Positions 1 to 7,118 of a stretch of 25,450 nt of DNA are shown piece by piece (positions within the stretch are counted from its first letter, which is position 1; every line of letters starts with the position of its first letter). Under the pieces are notes generated by a model that saw only the letters and a program-made list of their open reading frames with translations, did not search any database and had not been told where the DNA came from. The translations under genes were made by a program, and so were the position numbers. The DNA comes from a virus. The stretch is taken from the IMG/VR virus record IMGVR_UViG_3300046373_000027, positions 1 to 25,450 of that record. One strand, 5' to 3'.

Positions 1-210
1 AACCGGCTGCACGCCAGAGTTTTCGATCCAGCCGTTCACATCAGGCTTCACGCGGTACTTGACAATGTCACCGTCGACATCTTCAAGACTCCAGTCGTAG
101 AAGCCTGCGTTGAACTTGCCTTGGATACGCCCATCACGTAGCTCCATCTCGATCATGGCGGCGCTGCTCACCGGCATGACGCCAGTATTTTCTAACCAGT
201 TACCTAACAT
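1..210 (-). CDS. Unknown phage protein, partial (N-terminal 70 aa)
   Basis: The gene starts with ATG at 210 behind a clear AGGAGAG site and runs off the left edge of the window, so only 70 residues are visible. It begins MLGNWLENTGVMPV and contains ELRDGRIQG, then YDWSLEDVDGDIVKYRV, and near the cut WIENSGVQPV. The W(L/I)ENTG/SG-V-PV motif thus appears twice, which suggests a tandem repeat of a short module. The pattern W-x-x-N-x-G-x-x-P-V, L-R-D-G, DGDI-x-x-Y-R is one I recognise from small phage and prophage proteins of unknown function. No function can be assigned. The preceding gene's TAA stop lies at the edge of this gene's ribosome binding site, so the two are likely co-translated. Confidence 0.85.
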   Translation of the reverse strand, partial: MLGNWLENTGVMPVSSAAMIEMELRDGRIQGKFNAGFYDWSLEDVDGDIVKYRVKPDVNGWIENSGVQPV

Positions 211-468
211 TTACTCTCCTTGTTGTATGAACTTGCTATGGAGCCACGTAGCCAGCATTGCACCTAAGCCAGCGCCGAAGCCAATTGCCAACACTACCCA
301 ACCCCAACCATTTTTTGCTACGGTAGCCACCACGTAGACCTCGCAGACGGCCATTAACATGCTCGTCGGCAGAATCCACCAGTATGCCTTATGTACTACG
401 TTTAACTGCTGGATTGACTTAAGCCCGACGAAGAAGAACGACGAAGCGAATGCCAGAGCGTACATCAT
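211..468 (-). CDS. Small multi-pass membrane protein, unknown function
   Basis: This 85-residue protein is very hydrophobic. Likely membrane segments are about residues 3-16 (short), 28-51 and 54-76, the last rich in glycine (GFGAGLGAMLATW). It would sit in the host inner membrane. The start is one of two consecutive ATG codons (468 or 465); the first overlaps the stop of the upstream basic protein in an ATGA arrangement and no strong ribosome binding site is seen, so translation is probably coupled. Holin, superinfection-exclusion or other membrane roles are all possible, and nothing in the sequence decides between them. Confidence 0.75.
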   Translation of the reverse strand: MMYALAFASSFFFVGLKSIQQLNVVHKAYWWILPTSMLMAVCEVYVVATVAKNGWGWVVLAIGFGAGLGAMLATWLHSKFIQQGE

Positions 469-656
469 ATGACGAAACCACGAGCGTCGAACTCGACATG
501 CACACGACGGTGCTGCTTGGAGCGTGGCTTACTACGGTTCTGCAGACGGCTATTTTCAATAGCTATCAAGCGTTTCTGCTCTTCCTTCAACTCTTTACGC
601 TCGTGAGCGTCATGGATACGGCGATTCGATTGGTCGTGCTTGCGTGGTGCTGACAT
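465..656 (-). CDS. Small basic protein, unknown function
   Basis: A 63-residue, strongly charged protein (MSAPRKHDQSNRR..., many Lys, Arg and Glu) with no cysteine and a middle stretch (about 15-40) likely to be helical (ERKELKEEQKRLIAIENS). It has an AAGGAA site before the ATG at 656 and its TGA overlaps the start of the membrane protein gene. The composition fits a small nucleic-acid-binding or host-factor-binding phage protein, but this is only a guess from composition. Confidence 0.65.
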   Translation of the reverse strand: MSAPRKHDQSNRRIHDAHERKELKEEQKRLIAIENSRLQNRSKPRSKQHRRVHVEFDARGFVI

Positions 657-690
657 TTGATTCCTTGTGGTTGTCTAATTAAACTACTTG

Positions 691-894
691 TTATACTGGG
701 CAGAGGCCGAAGAAGTCTTCGCTGTATGCTGCCTTAATCGAATCTTCAAAGAACTGCTGGTTCCCGAACTCGTGAGTAAAGATTGGCCGTCCTAACCGCT
801 TCTCTGCGTCTTCGTGGAACTTGCTGAATGGAATAGTTGTTATTCCAGTGAAACCCATAATTACAATTGCTTGCTGCTCAGTAAGTCTTTGCAT
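691..894 (-). CDS. Conserved small phage protein, unknown function
   Basis: A 67-residue protein opening MQRLTEQQAIVIMGFTG with later motifs FSKFHEDAEKRLGRP and THEFGNQQF. The pattern Q-A-x-x-I-x-G-(F/Y)-T-G followed by F-H-x-x-x-E-K-R-L-G-R-P-(V/I)-x-T-H-E-(F/L) is familiar from a widespread family of short phage proteins of unknown function (I believe covered by a DUF, number not certain). The ribosome binding site AGGGAG precedes the ATG. It follows the 133-aa gene with a 1-bp gap, so it is the same operon as folE. Confidence 0.8.
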   Translation of the reverse strand: MQRLTEQQAIVIMGFTGITTIPFSKFHEDAEKRLGRPIFTHEFGNQQFFEDSIKAAYSEDFFGLCPV

Positions 895-895
895 T

Positions 896-1297
896 TCACT
901 CCCTGTCGGTGTCTGTTTCGATGTAAGTATTATCGTTTAAAGTTTGATTCGCGTCAAGCATTTCGTCAATTATATTTTCAAACTTGGTAAAAGCTACTCG
1001 CTGCTGCTTCAGAGATTCCACAGTAATTAAAGTATGTCCTTCCTTATGTAACCAGGTGAGGAGCTTCCTTGCTTTAATCCTGTGGATGTTCTTGTCATCG
1101 ACCTTGGTTTCCAGAAGACCTCTTGGGAAGCCTGCCGGGAACTTCGTAATGTACGAGAAAGCTATTGTAACATCGTTCTCGCCAGAAATGATAGCTTCCA
1201 TGCAGGCTTTTACCAGTAAATCGTAGTCTGTTTTCTTCGGCTTGCGGAGAGTGGCGAGATAGGAGCCTTTCGGCTTCCCATGTCTAGTTACCTGCAT
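896..1297 (-). CDS. Hypothetical protein downstream of folE
   Basis: A 133-residue soluble protein starting MQVTRHGKPKGSY. No family is recognised. The N-terminal 20 residues are basic; the middle (about 30-95) looks like a mixed alpha/beta or winged-helix style fold (VKACMEAIIS, KFPAGFPRGLLETK, KARKLLTWLHKEGHTLIT), and the tail is acidic. The motif P-x-G-F-P-x-G-x-L and a helix-turn-helix-like stretch would be compatible with a small DNA-binding protein, but this is weak. The start overlaps the end of folE by 10 bp and has AGGAG 11 bases upstream, so it is probably translated from the same transcript as the modification genes. Confidence 0.75.
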   Translation of the reverse strand: MQVTRHGKPKGSYLATLRKPKKTDYDLLVKACMEAIISGENDVTIAFSYITKFPAGFPRGLLETKVDDKNIHRIKARKLLTWLHKEGHTLITVESLKQQRVAFTKFENIIDEMLDANQTLNDNTYIETDTDRE

Positions 1298-1836
1298 GCG
1301 TCTAAGAACTCCTGCCGCAGATTACCCTGCCGCAGCGTACCTTTAAAACTTCGTGTCTCTGTCTCACTTCCACTCTTACAGATGCCCCGCGACTCCATGC
1401 ACATGTGCCTTGCTTTAAGGTACACCCCCACACCCTTCGGAGCAAGGTGTAAGTCAAGTGCATCTGCGATCTGCGAGGTAAGGCGTTCCTGTACCTGCAA
1501 CCTTCGTGCATACATATCCACTAGGCGAGATAGTTTAGATAGTCCAACTATGCTTCCGTTTGGCACATACCCGATTGTTGCCACGCCGAAGAATGGTGCC
1601 ATGTGGTGTTCGCAATGCGTATAGAAAGGGATATTCTTGACTATGATTAGGTCATCGTCTTCGCTAGAGCCGTCTTCAAACGTCTTAAGTATGTCTCCCG
1701 CGTCCATCGCATAACCGCTAGTCCACTCGGCCCATGCTTTTGCGACCCGCGAAGGTGTATCTTGCAGCCCCTCTCGCTCTGCATCCTCTCCTATGCCTGC
1801 CAGTATACTTCGAATCGCCGCTTCAATATTGCTCAT
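1288..1836 (-). CDS. folE: GTP cyclohydrolase I
   Basis: FolE converts GTP to 7,8-dihydroneopterin triphosphate, the first step towards both folate and 7-deazaguanines such as preQ0. At 182 residues it is close to short bacterial enzymes. The zinc-site motif CEHHMAPF puts the ligands at Cys75 and His78, with the third at Cys146 in HMCMESRG. GLSKLSRLVDMYARRLQVQE is the usual subunit-interface and substrate helix. All key residues look intact, so the enzyme should be active. ATG at 1836 has an AGGAGAG site, and the queD stop overlaps it (ATGA). Placement after queC and queD shows it serves the DNA-modification pathway rather than folate synthesis. Confidence 0.97.
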   Translation of the reverse strand: MSNIEAAIRSILAGIGEDAEREGLQDTPSRVAKAWAEWTSGYAMDAGDILKTFEDGSSEDDDLIIVKNIPFYTHCEHHMAPFFGVATIGYVPNGSIVGLSKLSRLVDMYARRLQVQERLTSQIADALDLHLAPKGVGVYLKARHMCMESRGICKSGSETETRSFKGTLRQGNLRQEFLDACR

Positions 1837-2282
1837 TTACTCTCCTTGTATATTGCTGAGTTTGCCCCGTGTTCACTTACCTCCACTGATTCCAACCTAA
1901 CTCGTGGAGAGTATCCAGAGTCTAATAGCCACATTGCACCGACGCGGTATGCAACTTCAGCAAATTTCTCACAACCTGTGGCGTGTACTACTATCAAGTC
2001 CAGTATCCCGCGTGCGTCTGCCTCCTGAAACCAGTCCAACTGTGGATCATCTATAGCCACTACTGTCTTATGATCGAAGTACTGCTCCAAGTAACCTTTA
2101 AGCACCTTTAAGCCCCCAAAGTCAACCACCCAGTTCCTGTCATCAAGGTCATCCGATTCAAATACAAACTTTAGGGACAGGGCGTATCCGTGGAGTTTGT
2201 TACAGTGAGATGTGGCTCGCCATTGTCGAAACGCACAACTAAACCCCACCTCATGTCCGTACGTCTTTGTTGACTGATACAC
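1833..2282 (-). CDS. queD: 6-carboxy-tetrahydropterin synthase-like protein (QueD, variant metal site)
   Basis: QueD converts dihydroneopterin triphosphate to 6-carboxy-tetrahydropterin, the second step to preQ0. The family signature is clear: Cys27 in HCNKLHGYAL matches the catalytic Cys, VVDFGGLK (52-59), DHKTVV with Asp70/His71, and the C-terminal SEHGANSAIY. However two of the three zinc histidines of the classical enzyme are replaced: the FxAAH position reads FSCAF (Phe18) and HGH reads HGY (Tyr33), leaving His31; His26 and Cys16 are nearby. I have seen related sequences of this type, so it is probably a variant subfamily rather than decay. The start is GTG at 2282 with an AAGGGGG site; queC stops one base upstream. 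149 residues. Confidence 0.88.
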   Translation of the reverse strand: MYQSTKTYGHEVGFSCAFRQWRATSHCNKLHGYALSLKFVFESDDLDDRNWVVDFGGLKVLKGYLEQYFDHKTVVAIDDPQLDWFQEADARGILDLIVVHATGCEKFAEVAYRVGAMWLLDSGYSPRVRLESVEVSEHGANSAIYKESK

Positions 2283-2283
2283 A

Positions 2284-3012
2284 CTACACCCCCTTATAAT
2301 TATATGTTGTTGGTAACTCCATAAGCCCTTCTTCTGCAGCCCTTATTACTAGCGGGTCAGGAACTCCAGCCTCCTCAAAACCTCGCCTTCTAAGAATGGA
2401 TGCGTGATCCATTCCCGTAGGTGGGTACTTGCCGTCGTATGCAGTGTGAGACAGCGCCAATGCATCCATACACCCAGTAAGACTGCTCGCAAGCCTCACA
2501 GTGTCTGCCTTTGACAGGTGTAGCAATGGTACTAGAATCTTAAAGGCGTTATCTACGAACGTCCCTGCGTTGCAGGATTGCTCCAACGCTGATATAAACT
2601 CCAACCGGCAGTCGGGGTATCCTTCGCTATCTTCTGCGCAACACCCGTACACTACCGTATTTGCCCCGATGCAGTACGCATAATTCGCAGCCAGAGTGAT
2701 GAATAGTTGATTCCGCATTGGTACAAAAGTCTTCTCAAGCCCTTTCGGAAGGTTGTCTACATCGTCATACTGCTCTAGGTTAGAGGTTGACACTAGTGGA
2801 GACGTTCCCTGCAATGCTCCCGGTATTTCGATTACGATGTTAGGGACTCCCGCCAGTTTCGCTATAACTTTCGCACTTTCAAGTTCAATTGAATGGCGCT
2901 GGCCGTAGTCAATGCTGACAGTACTTACTTCGTATCCTTGATGTATTGCCCAGTACAGGCAGGTGGTACTGTCTTGCCCACCAGATAAAACTACTACTGC
3001 CTTTTCTTTCAT
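2284..3012 (-). CDS. queC: 7-cyano-7-deazaguanine (preQ0) synthase
   Basis: QueC is an ATP-dependent PP-loop enzyme that turns 7-carboxy-7-deazaguanine into the nitrile preQ0. The PP-loop SGGQDSTT lies at about residues 10-17 and GFEEAGVPDPL marks the family C-terminus. I chose the ATG at 3012 (MKEKAVVVLS) because AGGAG stands 7 bases upstream and it overlaps the queE stop as TAATG; an upstream in-frame ATG at 3072 lies inside queE. Length is 242 residues. Odd point: the C-terminal zinc motif (normally SCY...CGxCDxC..LR) reads SHTAY...TGMDHASILR, so all four zinc cysteines are missing. No amidotransferase (Gat-QueC) fusion is present. Confidence 0.95.
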   Translation of the reverse strand: MKEKAVVVLSGGQDSTTCLYWAIHQGYEVSTVSIDYGQRHSIELESAKVIAKLAGVPNIVIEIPGALQGTSPLVSTSNLEQYDDVDNLPKGLEKTFVPMRNQLFITLAANYAYCIGANTVVYGCCAEDSEGYPDCRLEFISALEQSCNAGTFVDNAFKILVPLLHLSKADTVRLASSLTGCMDALALSHTAYDGKYPPTGMDHASILRRRGFEEAGVPDPLVIRAAEEGLMELPTTYNYKGV

Positions 3013-3710
3013 TACTGTACTCCTATCACCTTGTGAAGCTGCAATTGTAGTATGTACCCATGTTTCATGCAAGACTTAAGTACTGCTGCCTGATTAAGGG
3101 TGTTGATAGTATCATCTTGTGCATCCATCGGTTGCAGATAAATGCGACGATTTCCAATGGACTTCGGCCTTGCAACAGATGGGTATGCGCTGTGATTCAA
3201 TGCCAATACTGGAAGCCCGTCTTCAGCAATACTATCATAGGACAGTACGTACTTGAATGCATCTGCCCTGCGCTCTGTCACTGCATTCATCTTGCCCGTC
3301 TTTGGACTGCACACAAGAAATGCAGTGGATGGGAAATTGGAAGGTGGTGGAAGCGTACCGTTTGTCTCTATCTGCACTGTGAATCCCGCCTCTGTCAGCA
3401 ACCAGCAAAGGCGCGAAATGTTCTGACGAAATGGCTCACCTCCTGTAATTACCACGAGATTTGCAGCCCCACATCTCTCTCGCACATCTTCTGCAATTCT
3501 CTCGTTAGTGAGAATACTTACATCGTGTCCAGTGTAAGTTGTGTCGCAGCTAGGGCATTGTAAATTGCACCCTGCCAGTCTCACGAACACTGCAGGGAAT
3601 CCTGTGAACATACCCTCCCCCTGTATCGTGTAAAATATGGAGTGAACTTGAAGTGAAATTCCCGAAGCTTGATCTACTTTTTCAATTGGTTGTATATTAA
3701 TAGTTTTCAT
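3012..3710 (-). CDS. queE: 7-carboxy-7-deazaguanine synthase, radical SAM
   Basis: QueE is a radical SAM enzyme that contracts 6-carboxy-tetrahydropterin to 7-carboxy-7-deazaguanine. The iron-sulfur motif is CNLQCPSC (Cys48, Cys52, Cys55, spacing C-x3-C-x2-C), followed by DTTYT as in QueE, TGGEP at 89-93, YLQPM near residue 190, and LQLQLHKVIGVQ at the very end, all diagnostic. 232 residues is a normal length. The ATG at 3710 overlaps the dpdA stop (ATGA), and its own TAA overlaps the queC start, so the four biosynthetic genes are tightly coupled in one transcript. No key residue is missing. Confidence 0.96.
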   Translation of the reverse strand: MKTINIQPIEKVDQASGISLQVHSIFYTIQGEGMFTGFPAVFVRLAGCNLQCPSCDTTYTGHDVSILTNERIAEDVRERCGAANLVVITGGEPFRQNISRLCWLLTEAGFTVQIETNGTLPPPSNFPSTAFLVCSPKTGKMNAVTERRADAFKYVLSYDSIAEDGLPVLALNHSAYPSVARPKSIGNRRIYLQPMDAQDDTINTLNQAAVLKSCMKHGYILQLQLHKVIGVQ

Positions 3711-4444
3711 TTTTCAATCACACCCTCCTCGATAAGCCACTCTCTGTCCCATACAGGCGCTGACTGGAATGCTTCAATCTTCTGCGCAATTCTTTCGTTC
3801 CCTTGCCACCTCTCTACCGCTGGATGGATGCCCTTCTTCATACACAGGTGTCCGTTTACTCCCGCGTTAGTGGAGTCTCCACTGTGAAGTGGGAGGTATT
3901 GGAAAAGCTTCACATCTAACATCCTGAGTCCGTGTACCTTACATGGTAGTACGCCGCGAGAGTCCGTAACTGTGTCCATGAAGTCTGCCATATACACCCA
4001 CCACTCTTTACTGCCGTTTCTAGGCCAGAGGCTGGTTGAACCAAAAGCCACTTTGCTAAACTTACTTGCGAGTCTAAAGAATCTGTCAATAGGTTCCCCC
4101 AGATGGTAAACAGGTATGCTAGGGAACTCAGACTCCCACTCGGCTATTAGTTTGTCATTCTCTTCGTCTGACCCCATTATTACGTCAGGGATTAGACAAA
4201 AGTCGAAACTTGGGTGTGTAGCCAGTTCATTTACAAACTTCTCATATGCAGGTACATCAATGCGCCCACCAGAAGCTTTCCAGATCGTGAAGGCACCATT
4301 GTCCAAGCAAAAACTCTCACAACATTCCAGCACCTCTGCGGTCTGTCCTGGATATGCAAAACTTATAAGGGCGTGCCGCCCTTTCAAAAACTTTATCGCG
4401 TCAAGTTTGGAGCCACCCACAGGGGTTCCGTGGTATTTAATCAT
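3707..4444 (-). CDS. dpdA: DpdA-like DNA 7-deazaguanine transglycosylase
   Basis: This 245-residue protein looks like a phage DpdA, a relative of tRNA-guanine transglycosylase that exchanges guanine in DNA for preQ0 or a derivative. Visible marks are LDNGAFTIW with Asp48, FCLIPDVI with Asp87, KVAFGSTSLWPR (gly-rich, about 131-142), a KVHGLRML segment (169-176) resembling the H-x-L-G part of the TGT barrel, and HSGDSTNAG with Asp190, a candidate nucleophile or DNA-contact residue. The main support is context: it is directly followed, with overlaps, by queE, queC, queD and folE. It should act on phage DNA in the cytoplasm, perhaps during or after replication. Which aspartates are catalytic is inferred by analogy. 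Confidence 0.88.
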   Translation of the reverse strand: MIKYHGTPVGGSKLDAIKFLKGRHALISFAYPGQTAEVLECCESFCLDNGAFTIWKASGGRIDVPAYEKFVNELATHPSFDFCLIPDVIMGSDEENDKLIAEWESEFPSIPVYHLGEPIDRFFRLASKFSKVAFGSTSLWPRNGSKEWWVYMADFMDTVTDSRGVLPCKVHGLRMLDVKLFQYLPLHSGDSTNAGVNGHLCMKKGIHPAVERWQGNERIAQKIEAFQSAPVWDREWLIEEGVIEK

Positions 4445-4468
4445 CTTTATCCTTTCGTCTATTGATCT

Positions 4469-4615
4469 TCATCGAACCCGCAGCAAGTCTCTTGCTTGAT
4501 TCATCAGGGAGATTGATTTTTCTTCCAGTTCGTACACCTCCATCGAGACATATTCATCCATTGTGACGCGATTAATTACCCATGTGAGCAGCCAGAGTGT
4601 AAATGCGTGCCTCAT
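4469..4615 (-). CDS. Small protein with N-terminal hydrophobic stretch, leader of dpdA operon
   Basis: A 48-residue open frame starting MRHAFTLWLLTWVINRVTMDEY and ending LLRVR. The first 18 residues are hydrophobic enough for a short membrane or signal-anchor segment; the rest is charged and helical (EVYELEEKSISLMNQARDLL). Its ATG overlaps the TGA of the 18-residue peptide (ATGA), the same coupling seen through the whole cluster, which is the main reason to accept it. It ends 24 bases before dpdA. Function unknown. Confidence 0.55.
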   Translation of the reverse strand: MRHAFTLWLLTWVINRVTMDEYVSMEVYELEEKSISLMNQARDLLRVR

Positions 4616-4668
4616 CGAAACACCACGAGAATGATGCATACGACAATAATTACTGTAAGTAAATCCAT
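4612..4668 (-). CDS. 18-aa hydrophobic peptide
   Basis: A very short frame, MDLLTVIIVVCIILVVFR, almost entirely a single membrane helix. It has a good GAGGA site 6-10 bases upstream of the ATG and its stop overlaps the next start as ATGA. It is the first frame after DNA polymerase and precedes the modification genes. It could be a real membrane micropeptide or only a translational leader. Coding status cannot be proved from one sequence. Confidence 0.45.
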   Translation of the reverse strand: MDLLTVIIVVCIILVVFR

Positions 4669-4676
4669 TGAATTCC

Positions 4677-4690
4677 TCTCATTAATAAGA
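4677..4690. repeat. Near-perfect copy of the 14-bp palindrome (13/14)
   Basis: Reads TCTCATTAATAAGA, one mismatch from TCTCATTAATGAGA. It sits immediately after the DNA polymerase stop codon and before the ribosome binding site of the 18-residue peptide, so it marks the border between the polymerase module and the 7-deazaguanine operon. See the perfect copies at 10437, 16056, 18797 and 24366. Confidence 0.6.
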
Positions 4691-7105
4691 TTAGTGACAT
4701 GTGCCCCAGTTTGTACCTAACATGTAGCCAGCAGACAACTCCACGTTCAGGTTGTAGTATTCACCGGACTCCCGCACTGCAATCGTTGCCAGTTCGCCAG
4801 CCCTGCAATAACCTCTGAACCACCCCGCATCACTGTGTACCGGATCGCTCCAGACCTTGCCGTCATCCGACTTGAATGCTTTACACTCGGCCTCGTCAGC
4901 AAACTTCTTCCACTTCACCATGCTCCGCCTTACCTCAAGCTGCGCTTCATCGTGATAGGCAATCAATTGCTGACAGAAGTCAGAATTGCGCCAGTCATCG
5001 CGGAAGAAGTCGACGTATATGCCTTCGTCTTTCAGCATCTGCTCGTGGATTACCATAGCTCTTTTCGCGCAGATTACGCCTGCTGACTGGAACGCCGTGT
5101 TAATTACATTGCCCTTGCTGCGAATAGGCAACTTTCTGCCATCCAGCCCTTTCAGGAATTTCTTCCCGCCAGTGGTCTCCCAATACTTCTGCATGTTCTC
5201 TTTCAAGAACTTCAGAGGCTCTGCCAGCAGCCAGAACGCATCAAAGATGATCTGCGCTTCAGCTAGTGTACAACCTACAGTTTTCGCTACGCGTGCCACC
5301 TGAGCGTTGTATGAGCATCCATACTTGACGTTCTTAGCGGTGCCACGAGGAAACGGTCGACCAAGGAGGACAGAGATACTTGAAGCCAACACAGTATGAC
5401 AGTCATTCGGTTTTTCTGCAACCAAAGAGACACCGTATTCCGGCCCACCTGGATACCTGTACACGTAGTGCGCTTCGATCTTTGCTTCCAGTGAATCGAA
5501 GTCATAGCCCAGTTGAATGAAGCCGTCCTCGACATCAACACCAAACATTCCCCGCATCCTAGCGCCATACAGCGACGTTACACGAGGGACGTTTGCTACC
5601 AGCCTGTGCTTGAATCGACTAGTACCAGCCCCGCAAGTATCAGCAGGAGTAGGAATACGATGGTCGACAGCAATGCGCTCTGACGCCATGAAACCCTTGA
5701 ATGCATAATCTTCGTCGTCGTCCATGTCATCAGGATCGAAACCGCCGCCAAGAATACTATTACGCCTATGAGCATAGGTAAGATACTCCGATACAAGTTT
5801 TGCATGTGGAAAGACACTTGCCAGTTCCAGCAATGCGGGGTCAATTTCCTTTTCCATGCCTACAGTAATCGTTGGATTAGTGTAGACCTTCAAGGGTCGT
5901 TTTATGTCGTGAGCCAGCAACCTGTCTCGTAGCTTCCTCCGGGTAGTTTCCAACTCTACCAGACGGTCACGCAGGAATGGACTCTCCAGTGACTGTTCGA
6001 CATACCGCTCAACAGCAGCCTCAAACTTCTCCCTTGACAGCTTATTCTTTTTGCTGTCGCAAGTTAGGTCGCGCTCTTTGTATTGCGTTGGCTTCCAGCC
6101 CAGTTCTACCAGATAGCCTTTGATATGCGTCGTGTCCTTCACCGTGGCTGGCTCATGCGTCAGAATCGGTTCCTGAGCCATTGGGAGCCTGTAGGACTTG
6201 CCGTAGAGGTCGTCGGCGTACCACCCTGCCGGTGTGTCTCTTAGCGTCCCTCCGTGCTTCTCAACCCACTTGACGATGTGTGCATGCGGGTCGAGGTTCT
6301 TCTTGAACTGTCCTGCTGGAGGTATGTACTGCTTCAGCTTCGTCAGGCCCATCGGTTTCGGCGGCAGCAACGGTTCCACGATTGCCTTGATTGCCTCCAT
6401 CTTCTCATCCAGGTCACGGACACTTTCTTCAGCTAGTGCCGTATCGAACCAGAATCCACGATGCTCTTGCCTCGTGATGATGTCCCTTACCTGCTGCTCA
6501 AGTGCAAACGGGCCAGACCAATCCCATGTGCCCCACTCTTTCATCAACGCATGATAAACTTGCTCGTTGACATCTACGTCTCTTTCGTTGTAGACAAGCA
6601 TTTCTGGATGGTACACAGCGAACTCAGCGCCCTTAGGAGCGTTGTAGGGTATCAGCCCTACCTCTACAGCCTTGCCTCGCCAGTCGATCTTCTCCAGCCC
6701 TAGACGGTCACCCCACGGCTCGATACCATGACCAAGATACCTGTCAGGGTTCAAGCACTTTGACAGCACCAGCGTGTCGATGATTTCGACATCACGAGTC
6801 ACGCCGTCAACTGTAATGGTGCAAGTCTCGCCAATGGTGTAGTCAATGCCAAGGTACAACTTGATCGCCAGCAAATCGAACCCGATCTGGTTATGAGCAA
6901 TCAAGGTCGTTGCCTTGGCAAGCAACTGCAAGAACTTGGTTCTGATTTCATCGCCTACGAAACGATAAACACGCTGTGTGTCAATGTCCTTGGCGACGAT
7001 GCAATGGAGTTTGTAGCTTGGTAGCAACACGTACGGGCTTGCTGTGTAGTCGATAGCAGTGTGATCCAGAAATCCTGTTGATTCAATATCCCATACTAAT
7101 CGCAT
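4691..7105 (-). CDS. DNA polymerase, family A (T7-like) with 3'-5' exonuclease
   Basis: An 804-residue replicative polymerase, about 100 longer than T7 gp5. The exonuclease domain has Exo I WDIEST (Asp6, Glu8), Exo II IAHNQIGFD (His71-Asp77) and Exo III YNERD (Tyr172-Asp176). The polymerase domain has motif A YDFDSLE with Asp535, motif B RGTAKNVKYG (Arg587, Lys591, Tyr595) and motif C YHDEAQ (His718-Asp719-Glu720). All catalytic residues are present, so the enzyme should both synthesise and proofread. Tyr595 is the position that governs ddNTP discrimination in this family. The ATG at 7105 has a strong AGGAGG site. The extra length lies in the region around residues 240-480 between the exonuclease and palm. 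It will copy templates bearing 7-deazaguanines. Confidence 0.97.
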   Translation of the reverse strand: MRLVWDIESTGFLDHTAIDYTASPYVLLPSYKLHCIVAKDIDTQRVYRFVGDEIRTKFLQLLAKATTLIAHNQIGFDLLAIKLYLGIDYTIGETCTITVDGVTRDVEIIDTLVLSKCLNPDRYLGHGIEPWGDRLGLEKIDWRGKAVEVGLIPYNAPKGAEFAVYHPEMLVYNERDVDVNEQVYHALMKEWGTWDWSGPFALEQQVRDIITRQEHRGFWFDTALAEESVRDLDEKMEAIKAIVEPLLPPKPMGLTKLKQYIPPAGQFKKNLDPHAHIVKWVEKHGGTLRDTPAGWYADDLYGKSYRLPMAQEPILTHEPATVKDTTHIKGYLVELGWKPTQYKERDLTCDSKKNKLSREKFEAAVERYVEQSLESPFLRDRLVELETTRRKLRDRLLAHDIKRPLKVYTNPTITVGMEKEIDPALLELASVFPHAKLVSEYLTYAHRRNSILGGGFDPDDMDDDEDYAFKGFMASERIAVDHRIPTPADTCGAGTSRFKHRLVANVPRVTSLYGARMRGMFGVDVEDGFIQLGYDFDSLEAKIEAHYVYRYPGGPEYGVSLVAEKPNDCHTVLASSISVLLGRPFPRGTAKNVKYGCSYNAQVARVAKTVGCTLAEAQIIFDAFWLLAEPLKFLKENMQKYWETTGGKKFLKGLDGRKLPIRSKGNVINTAFQSAGVICAKRAMVIHEQMLKDEGIYVDFFRDDWRNSDFCQQLIAYHDEAQLEVRRSMVKWKKFADEAECKAFKSDDGKVWSDPVHSDAGWFRGYCRAGELATIAVRESGEYYNLNVELSAGYMLGTNWGTCH

Positions 7106-7118
7106 CCGACCTCCTTTC

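Noticed and set aside
3013-3072. N-terminal extension of QueC to 3072
   Set aside because: Lies inside queE; the ATG at 3012 has AGGAG and gives the normal QueC beginning.
3060-3563. Long plus-strand frame (167 aa) opposite queE
   Set aside because: Lies wholly antisense to a clear QueE gene, Cys-rich and without a ribosome site; a shadow frame.
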